Positions 9,712 through 15,768 of a stretch of 15,768 nt of DNA are shown in pieces. Below the pieces are notes generated by a model. It was not told the DNA's origin, did not search any database, and saw only the letters and a list, made by a program, of their open reading frames with translations. A program made the translations under genes and the position numbers. Source of the DNA: Penaeus vannamei (lineage: Eukaryota > Arthropoda > Malacostraca > Decapoda > Penaeidae); the NCBI RefSeq assembly GCF_042767895.1, contig NC_091575.1, forward strand, positions 9,742,442-9,758,209, written 5' to 3'. Within the stretch, counting starts at the first letter, position 1; each line of letters starts with the position of its first letter.

Positions 9712-9890
9712 GTTCTTCCCGGTTTTGTAATGTTTTAGCCGTTCTTCTCGTTTTTTATTGTTAATTTTATCCGTTCTTCCCGGTTTCGTAATGTTAGTTT
9801 TATCCGTTCTTCCCGGTTTTGTGATGTTAGTTTGATCCGTTCTTCCCGGTTTTGTAATGTTAGTATTATCCATACTTCCTCTGTTTGCCA
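9712..9890. repeat. 33-bp minisatellite, about five units
   Basis: The anchor GTTCTTCCCGGTTT or its variants starts at 9712, 9741, 9773, 9806 and 9839, with a decayed sixth start at 9872. Spacings are 29, 32, 33, 33 and 33 bp. The three rightmost full units are nearly identical and the left ones have small deletions. Because 33 is divisible by three, the minus strand stays open: a 61-codon frame starts at an ATG at 9891 and repeats TNITKPGRTDK every 11 residues. A second minus-strand frame is also periodic and open, as expected of a repeat without selection on either frame. There is no evidence that either is translated. Confidence 0.9.
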
Positions 9891-10139
9891 TATCAATTTT
9901 GCGTGTTTTTGTTGTGGCTGTTGTTGTTTACTATTGGTGGTTTCGAGTTGGGAAAGGAAAGTGGTGACATTTACGTGGTATTGACAGTGTGGCATTTGAT
10001 AGTTTTTGCTTTTGTTCTCCCTTTTCCATACCTTAGTCTTTAGGTATCATCAAATAGGCCAAACGTAATTATTGTTGTTAATGCCATCATCATAATTAAT
10101 GCTTTTGGCTGTCGTTATTATCTTTTACTGTGCATCATT
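9891..10139. other. Single-copy AT-rich spacer
   Basis: T- and G-rich non-repetitive sequence with a few ATT/ATC triplets near 10065-10135. No gene is visible. Confidence 0.4.
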
Positions 10140-10199
10140 ATCTTTTTTCCCCTTTATCTCCTCTCCCAGGGTGGGATGGGAGACTCAGAAGAAGGTCAA

Positions 10200-10370
10200 T
10201 AATAATGGGGGTGGGGGTGAGGGGAAAAGGGAGAGAAAAAAAGTGGAAGGAGGGAGAAAAAAAGAAACAAATAAGGAAAATTAAGATACTGAATGAAAGA
10301 GAAAGAGATAGAGATATAAAGAAAACGTAAAGAGAAAGGCAGAGAAAAAGAAAAGATTGGGTAGAAATAT
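10200..10370. repeat. Purine-rich low-complexity tract
   Basis: The plus strand is mostly G and A, with short GGGGGTG- and AGAGATA-type stretches and no fixed unit. Short frames here are Lys/Arg/Glu-rich because of composition. Confidence 0.6.
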
Positions 10371-10500
10371 TTAATTTCCAAGACAGCCTGAAGGGCGCAT
10401 CCGAAGGAGGATATTGGAGAGATGCGGAAATAACGAAGATTCCCTTCAGGTGTTGAGCTACTCTCTGGACGTCCGTTGATGAATCTCCGGTTTTACGCGC

Positions 10501-10985
10501 GAAGAGAGGAAGTAGAAAGGAAAGATGGAAAGGGAACGGAAGGAGCCTAGTGGTTCAGAAAGAGGAGAATAGAGTAAAGGTGAGGGGACGTGAGGATGTC
10601 AAAAGGGAGATTGCCAAGAACGAAAAGGGAGAGAAGAGCAAACGGGAAGAGAAAAGGGGGGCAAAAAGACAGAGAGTAAGGCGGTAGAGAAGGAGGAGGA
10701 AGGAGTAAAGGTGAGGGAGCGTAAGAAAAGATTTCAGGCGGGAGATTGACAAAAACGCAAAGGAGAGAGAAGTAAAACTGAGATCGCCAGTAGGAAAGGA
10801 GGAGGCGGGCGAGGGAGTAAGGGTATAAGAAAGTCGGGAAGAAGATAGATAGAAAAGAGAGAGAAGGAAAGTGAAAGAAGAAAGAGAGAAAGGACGAAAG
10901 AAGAATGTTAGAAAGATGGGCAAGGGAGGAAGATAAGACGAGAGAAAAAAGCAAGTGAATGAACGTAGGCGAAAGCACACGCAAA
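10501..10985. repeat. Purine-rich tract with a diverged duplication of about 131 bp
   Basis: GAGTAAAGGTGAGGG occurs at 10572 and again at 10703, 131 bp apart. Similar sequence follows both, including GGGAGATTG, a CAA-rich stretch, AACG and GAGAGAAG. A later shared anchor, GAGTAAG, is at 10674 and 10815, 141 bp apart, so the copies have gained indels. Minus-strand frames of about 150 codons cover the tract and are Ser/Leu/Phe/Pro-rich; I read them as by-products of composition. Confidence 0.6.
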
Positions 10986-12600
10986 AATAAGCAATTGAAC
11001 TACAATGCGACACTACTAGACATCTGTCTTTTAAAAAACGAATCGAACCGAAAAAGAACGCACTGAATATGTATTGTTATATAGGAAAACAATAAGTGAA
11101 TCGTATTGGCCAATGGGTATTTTGAGAGGAAAAAGTAGGAGTATATAACAACACTAAATAAGAATAGCGTTAGAACCTACTTAAGCCTAACGCAGGAATC
11201 AGAAACAATCTCACGAGCAAGAAAGACGGTACGAGCGGCTTTAACATCAGTACGATTGCGCTATTTTTTTCTTTCTTTCCTTCTTGTTGGGGGGAGGAGG
11301 GCGTGTTATCAAATGGATATAGACTAGTAGATTATTTGGTGGTGGTTAGCATTAAGTAGATAAAGTTGATGATTTGAGTTATCTCAGAATCAGTGTAATG
11401 AGAAATACATAGATATTAATGCAAATGGGAAACTGAAGGGGAAAACGGGAATCGGAGATCGGTAATCATGTACAAATATAATTGATGGAAATCAAATCAA
11501 ATCAAAGTGTAAGGTTGAAAGAAAACCTTTCTGTAGAGGAGAAAGAAAAAAAAAATAAAGACAGGCACAAACATACCATTGGATACGCACATAAACGTAC
11601 ACAAAAGGAAAAGGGAGCACTGTAAGTCACCATCATCCCAGCAAGCCAGAAAGGATGCCTAGGTAGGTGTCTCGTCTCAGCTCGGCTCGGGAAGACTCAG
11701 TGACGCTGGTCTTCACAGGGTAATCCTCTTGCACAGCTGTGTCATGAACAAATCCTGCCTCTTAGCACCCTTCCTCATCCCCCCTCTTTCTCCTCCTCCT
11801 CCCCTCTCCCTCCTCCCCCCCTCTTTTTGTTGCTCGTTGTTCCACTTGATATTTTTTCTTGGACTTCTCCTTCGTGTGATCTTAGATGCTACTAATGTTC
11901 TTTTATAGTTCTTCTTCAATGGTTTATTATGTTTCTTTTCTTTCTTCACATAACCTTAAACATGTCAAGGATATGCCTGATATATTGATTTTAGTGTGAG
12001 TGATCGTAGTAAGAGAAAACTCACTTTCCGTACTTTATCCCAATGGATTTATTATGAAGGCGGTATAGACCTGAAAATCTTAATTGTTCTATATCCTATA
12101 TGAATAAAGATAAATGTGATTATAATTTTGCAGGTGTTTGAACTATTTTGTAGTGTATAAAACTCGTCGGAACAATATATTTGTTTATTAGAATCAAAGA
12201 CCTTTATCGTCCTGCACTCCAGGAACGCTTTGTTTTAACAGTATGGTCAGTATTATGACTGATAACAGATGTGTCCTCTCAAAAAGGGAATCTTTATGTA
12301 CATCTGCTAAACATGTACCACATTAGGATTTATTTATTATTGATTTTTTGTTTCTTCGCATGGTCATTCAACAACCGTTATAGAATTTACCATATTTTCT
12401 TCAACTCTTCCTGCACGGGGTCCAACAGCTTGGCGCGTCTGGCGTAAGAGAAACAGAACAGAAAGCAGATGATAAACAAACGCGCTGCTTATTTTGAACC
12501 ACAAAAAGTTCAAGTGAATATGCATACCGGAGAAATCATGGAAAAGGACCGAAGTAATAGGGGGAAATAAGGAGAAGAAGATTACTATGATATTACATAG
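10986..12600. other. Longest mostly single-copy stretch, no gene seen
   Basis: About 1.6 kb with ordinary AT-rich composition, short A- and T-runs and a small pyrimidine patch at 11750-11825. No frame on either strand has a recognisable product. A minus-strand frame at 11713-11949 is Lys/Arg-rich and opposite the pyrimidine patch. A possible core promoter lies at 11105-11148. The stretch could be intron or intergenic DNA. Confidence 0.45.
11105..11148 (+). promoter_or_regulatory. CCAAT-palindrome plus TATA-like pair
   Basis: The palindrome ATTGGCCAAT at 11105-11114 presents a CCAAT box on both strands. TATATAA follows at 11142-11148, 37 bp away. CCAAT-then-TATA order is typical of eukaryotic promoters, though the spacing here is shorter than usual. 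I see no clear initiator about 30 bp downstream and no credible gene beyond, so this may be chance in AT-rich DNA. Confidence 0.18.
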
Positions 12601-12660
12601 TCTGTTGACAGTTTTTTAAGATTTCGTTTGGCATTTGGCTCCAGGATTTCCGCTGGAGAT

Positions 12661-12819
12661 ATGAGTTCCGGTTTGTTGGGAATTCTCCTTTTATTTTCCT
12701 TTTTTCGTCTTTCACATCCTCTCCTGCGAGCTGAACAGGTTGCTTCAAGAATTATTAGATCTGCAATGTTGTCAACGATGCATGCACGGTCCGTCTTGAT
12801 CTTCTCTCTCTGGGGATAA
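12661..12819 (+). CDS. Doubtful 52-residue ORF with signal-peptide-like N-terminus
   Basis: An ATG at 12661 with G at -3 opens a frame that ends at TAA 12817-12819. The first 24 or so residues are MSSG followed by a Leu/Ile/Phe-rich stretch and an Ala at the end of LLRA, a pattern that can act as a signal peptide or membrane anchor. The remaining residues (EQVASRIIRS onward) match nothing I recognise, and there are no cysteines for a small secreted peptide fold. The frame continues open upstream of the ATG. The region is non-repetitive, which is the main reason to mention it. Frames of this length are expected by chance, and no splice sites, promoter or neighbour gene support it. Confidence 0.1.
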   Translation: MSSGLLGILLLFSFFRLSHPLLRAEQVASRIIRSAMLSTMHARSVLIFSLWG

Positions 12820-13594
12820 CATGATTCTTTTGATGTCTTTCCTTATCGTTTGAATACGTGGAGGCGGTGCTTTCAAAAACGTTCTCCGTGCCATTTGGTC
12901 TCGTGTTGGGAGGTTGGTGAGGTTCGTAGATTATTGTAATATTCAATTGTAGATTCTCGCATAATTCATTTATGTTCGATAAGCATTGGGTAAAAATAGC
13001 ACGCTCGTTTAGACAATTGTTTCGAAAGATTGAAGGTTGACTATTTTTTGTATGTGGATAAAAGCATTATTAGACATTAGTTACATAGCATACTCCATTG
13101 CTTACACACGCATTACTTACTAGACATTTATTCTGAGTAAACATTTCTAGGTAGACTCAGCTTCGTGAACTAAAAGATTAGGGGATATCTCCCTTGACTA
13201 CATACAAAGCAGAGTCATTCATATTGCGAGTGAGATGGATGACGCCGTTAGATAAAGCGATGGCACACTTGGATTGTCACTTTACACTTGCATCCAACTT
13301 CGTGACAGTTGTCGGGTGTCTTTTCTTAAACATCTCTCTGTTGAATTTGACGACGATTTAAGATGCTATTACTATCATTTTAGTAACAGATGATACGCTG
13401 TTACATATGTGCGAACAGATTTATGTCACAAAACTGGGTATTTTATACGGAACGTTGGAATTTTGTTTTTTGCCCATGTTATTTTAGTTGTTTTGTGGAG
13501 ACGTGTATAGAATACTTGGTATTTGTTTTCACGATTTGAGGGTCTTATGTGTTGGGTAACAGTTGAATGTATTTGAGAGGGAACTGTATCACGA

Positions 13595-13597
<3 letters not shown>
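12820..13597. other. Single-copy AT-rich DNA, no gene seen
   Basis: Mixed sequence with no tandem repeat and no long frame except the start of one that runs into the GA repeat. Nothing is recognisable on either strand. Confidence 0.45.

Positions 13598-13675
<78 letters not shown>
13598..13675. repeat. Pure (GA)39 microsatellite
   Basis: Thirty-nine uninterrupted GA units. The flanks are single-copy. The Arg-Glu frame through it, which begins near 13563, comes from the repeat. Confidence 0.97.
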
Positions 13676-13678
<3 letters not shown>

Positions 13679-14205
13679 TAAAAAAGGAAAACGGAAAGGC
13701 AAGTTCACGCTCAAAAGAACTCTTGGAAGAATGCTATGTCCGGTAAAGACTGTATCCCACAGCGCCCTCAGAGGTCGAGTTAGTCATGAGAACAGCCAGT
13801 GCAACAGCTATTAAAGTGCCGTTGCTGGAACCACCCTCGTGAGAACCCGCGAGTAAAGCAGACCATGAGTCACTGAACAACCATGACAACCAGTGTAACA
13901 AACGCATATCCCATCACCACCGGTCCCAACAATGAAAACATTGTTTATATACCGCGATCATGAATACCGTTCGCCGGGTTGTGACGTCTTGCGAAACCAC
14001 CATCATCGATATATCAGAAAACACCGACCGGCTTGCCTCAATCGCAGCAATACCATAACAACAAAGACAACGTCTGTGGCTACGAATCTCCTCTCACTCT
14101 CCCACAGGGCCCCTATAAAGTCCCACTCCTGCAGCAGTGACGGTGGGAATGCAGCCTGCGATTGTGCTCAGAGGTAACCCGACCCGTCCGGGACAACACA
14201 GGGTG
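13676..14205. other. Single-copy island of balanced composition
   Basis: About 530 bp of non-repetitive sequence with more even base composition than its surroundings, so it is one of the better places for an exon. CTATAAAG lies at 14113-14120 and a donor-like CAGAGGTAAC at 14169-14178. No product is recognisable. The sequence resumes abruptly after (GA)39 and ends in a purine tract. Confidence 0.35.
13932..14177 (+). CDS. Doubtful 81-residue ORF, possible exon
   Basis: The ATG at 13932 has A at -3. The frame runs 81 codons to a TAA at 14175-14177. The product has a basic, His/Arg-rich first half (for example RNHHHRYIRKHRPACL), a Thr/Ser-rich middle and a Cys-containing end (SCSSDGGNAACDCAQR). 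No family is recognised. The stop overlaps a donor-like site, AG|GTAACC, with GT at 14174-14175. An alternative reading is therefore an exon ending at 14173 in phase 2, with the TAA inside an intron. TATAAAG at 14114 lies inside the frame and would contradict it if it were a real TATA box. A chance frame is the most likely explanation. Confidence 0.12.
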   Translation: MKTLFIYRDHEYRSPGCDVLRNHHHRYIRKHRPACLNRSNTITTKTTSVATNLLSLSHRAPIKSHSCSSDGGNAACDCAQR

Positions 14206-14760
14206 CAAGGCCAGACCAGAAGGAATTGGGGAGGGAGGGAAGGAAGGAGGCGGGGGTGGATGGAGAGAAGGAGAGAAGAAGGGGAAAAGTGGGTAAGAGG
14301 TTGGAGGGAGTAAGGGCGGGATAAGGAGCCTGGGGGATGGGATGCAGAATGGGGAAGAGAGGGAAGGATGGTAGATGGATAATGATAGAGAGAGTGGGAA
14401 GATGGAAAGGGAATAGATGGAAGATAAAAAAAAAAAAAATCAGAAAAAATTGGGAAGTATGGTTTAGCGGAATGACGGGAGAGAGGGAAAGGAATGAGAG
14501 GTAGGGGAATAGATGGAAGGTAAACGAGGGGAGACATGAAGAGAGGGGTGACGGCATGTGTGATGACGGGAGTTTCTTTCGAAGACAGAAAACGGGGGTT
14601 ATTTTGGTTAGCTCGAAAAGAGAAAGTAGAACTCGGTAGATGTCTAAGGAGAGAAAACGAGAGATGGAAGATGGAGAGGGAAGAAGAGAGTAGTGAACGG
14701 CCGTGAAGATGAAAGGACGGCACGACAGGAAAGAGATTAACTGAGGAGACGGGATTAGAG
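14206..14760. repeat. Purine-rich tract with loose repeat of about 100 bp
   Basis: The plus strand is mostly G and A over about 550 bp, with an A14 run at 14426-14439. GAATAGATGGAAG recurs at 14411 and 14507 (96 bp) and GGGAAG starts at 14352 and 14452 (100 bp), suggesting two diverged tandem units. Minus-strand frames of over 200 codons cover it; they are Ser/Leu/Pro/Phe-rich strings set by composition, have no conserved motif I recognise and are not annotated. Confidence 0.6.
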
Positions 14761-14766
14761 GCAGTA

Positions 14767-14994
14767 ATGGAGGTTTTTGTGGGGAGGAAAAGAAGGAAAG
14801 AATTACCGCCAGCTTATCACGGACTCGTCGCACAGAGTGTCTGGATTGTTCTTATTTTTCATATTCGTAATATATTTCGACGGCCAAAAGGGATGTTTAT
14901 TACAATTTTATCCTTAAAGAGAAAATATGACAGCGGTTTGAATGTGCCAGAAAAAATAGATTTTGATGATGAGTATCATCACATTGAAAAGTAA
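14767..14994 (+). CDS. Doubtful 75-residue ORF, unrecognised
   Basis: The ATG at 14767 has G at -3 and G at +4, a good eukaryotic start context. The 75-residue product starts MEVFVGRKRRKELPP, has a hydrophobic stretch around residues 20-32 (LVAQSVWIVLIFH), a basic segment (RRPK) and an acidic end (KIDFDDEYHHIEK). Composition is more protein-like than neighbouring frames and the DNA is not repetitive. I recognise no family. It sits between two purine tracts with no promoter, splice or neighbour evidence, so chance remains likely. Confidence 0.12.
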   Translation: MEVFVGRKRRKELPPAYHGLVAQSVWIVLIFHIRNIFRRPKGMFITILSLKRKYDSGLNVPEKIDFDDEYHHIEK

Positions 14995-14999
14995 GAATG

Positions 15000-15150
15000 A
15001 CAGAAAGAACGGCAAAGCGAAAAGAAGATAAAGAAAACACGAACAAAGGGGAAACGAGATGAGGGAGAAGGGGGGCATAAAGGTAGAGGGGAGAGACTGA
15101 GGATGGAAGGAAAGAGAGGGGAAGCGAGCAGAAAGGAGGCAGAGGGGAGG
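15000..15150. repeat. Purine-rich low-complexity tract
   Basis: G- and A-dominated plus strand without a fixed unit. Overlapping minus-strand frames are Ser/Leu/Pro/Phe-rich by-products. Confidence 0.6.
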
Positions 15151-15480
15151 TAGGGGAGAGGGGTGGGCGCCATATGGTGGGCGTGAACACCTTATGGCTA
15201 CTAACGGCTGTGCTATGTTGATGAGCGCTTGCTAGGAGGTTCACAGGATTGGCGTAGACGCAGAAACCGTCAGCAATTGCTACGGAAGAAAAGATAAAAG
15301 AAAATTGTATGTTAATGATGATTAATGGTGATGACAAAAAACAAAATAAGGAAAGCAAATAGAAAGAATAAGGAGAATGATAAAAAAGTATTAAGGAAAT
15401 TGTAGAAGAGTACTAAGTTGATCAAGAAGAGAGAGAAGGAGAGAGAGAGAGACATTCAGACAGATGAAGAGATATTTAAC
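15151..15480. other. Mostly single-copy spacer
   Basis: Non-repetitive sequence with a short GA-rich patch near 15427-15452. No gene or RNA is recognisable. Confidence 0.4.
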
Positions 15481-15540
15481 TTTTTTATTCATTATTGTTT
15501 TGCTATGTGATTTTAATATGATTGTTGTTAGTTTTACGAT

Positions 15541-15613
15541 TGAAATCATTATTATGATTGTACGAATGATAATGATGATTGAATTAGGCCAATTATTATC
15601 ATTATTATTATTA

Positions 15614-15650
<37 letters not shown>

Positions 15651-15768
15651 CAGTATCATGATTATTATCATCATTATCATTATCGTTATTGATATAATTG
15701 ATATCATTATCATTATACTTGTTATCGTTATTATTGCCATTATTGTTATTGTATTACTTTATTATTCA
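15541..15768. repeat. (ATT)n triplet field running off the window
   Basis: Begins with degenerate ATT/ATG/GAT triplets. A near-pure TTA block of about 11 units lies at about 15617-15650, followed by degenerate ATT/ATC/GTT up to the last base, so the array probably continues. Poly-Leu and poly-Ile frames here are not genes. Confidence 0.9.

Noticed and set aside
10387..10450. Inverted repeat CCTGAAGGG/CCCTTCAGG with an inner CGCATC/GATGCG pair
   Set aside because: Nine-base arms at this distance are expected several times by chance. The inner stem is offset by a large bulge, and there is no element or RNA context.
10543..10556. CTAGTGGTTCAG, similar to part of a tRNA D-arm
   Set aside because: There is no B-box about 40 bp downstream and no acceptor stem.
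10547..11013. Minus-strand frames of about 145-152 codons, one with Cys/Phe/Ser-rich content
   Set aside because: They lie opposite the purine tract with the 131-bp duplication. Composition explains the lack of stops and both frames are open over the same bases.
11040..11049. Perfect tRNA B-box (GGTTCGATTC) on the minus strand
   Set aside because: No A-box at the right distance and no cloverleaf stems can be drawn from the flanking sequence, so neither a tRNA nor a tRNA-derived SINE is supported.
14094..14833. Minus-strand frames of 209 and 221 codons
   Set aside because: Both are Ser/Leu/Pro/Phe strings opposite a purine tract. Two overlapping long frames in one tract are expected from stop-poor composition. 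No motif is recognisable.

Overview
This window looks like non-coding DNA from a large, repeat-rich eukaryotic genome. Nothing bacterial, archaeal, plasmid or phage-like is visible: no operons, no ribosome-binding sites ahead of open frames, no rRNA or tRNA, and no transposase, integrase or reverse transcriptase motif in the translations I was given or read. Very long pure dinucleotide tracts, degenerate ATT/AAT-type triplet fields, long one-sided purine or pyrimidine tracts and GA-rich minisatellites together resemble decapod crustacean genomes, especially penaeid shrimp, which are known for extreme microsatellite content. That assignment is inference from composition; no gene in the window confirms it.

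Layout: 1-1368 is mostly single-copy, with a CpG-rich island at about 960-1300. Three copies of the bZIP-type site TTACGTCA lie at 311, 1111 (inverted) and 1550. 1616-2766 holds two degenerate triplet-repeat fields of opposite strand sense, followed by a 500-base run of N (2769-3268). 3301-3990 is an almost pure pyrimidine tract containing (ATCT)12. 4094-4336 is a heavily decayed tandem repeat of about 40 bp. 4641-5965 is a purine tract that matures into a 62-bp minisatellite with dimeric and roughly 335-bp higher-order structure. 6004-6180 is (ATT)n. 6800-7215 is a compound CA/CT/CA microsatellite. 7800-8340 is another pyrimidine tract with (CT)48. 8560-8700 is degenerate ATT. 9116-9535 switches from pyrimidine to purine. 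9712-9890 is a 33-bp minisatellite. 10140-10985 is purine-rich and contains a diverged duplication of about 131 bp. 10986-13597 is mostly single-copy AT-rich DNA. 13598-13675 is (GA)39, and 13676-14205 is a more balanced single-copy island. 14206-14760 and 15000-15150 are purine-rich, and the window ends in (ATT)n.

I recognise no protein-coding gene. Most long open frames are translations of simple repeats (Ser-Leu, His-Thr, Arg-Glu, Cys-Val, poly-Ile or poly-Tyr). Three short frames in non-repetitive DNA (12661-12819, 13932-14177, 14767-14994) are listed at low confidence because they have acceptable start contexts and non-repetitive composition; none resembles a known family. The island at 960-1300 and the CCAAT/TATA arrangement at 11105-11148 are the best regulatory candidates, also weak.

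I found no previously undescribed molecular system. The most interesting content is structural: nested minisatellite organisation, extreme strand asymmetry, and a cluster of one 8-mer around the CpG-rich island.
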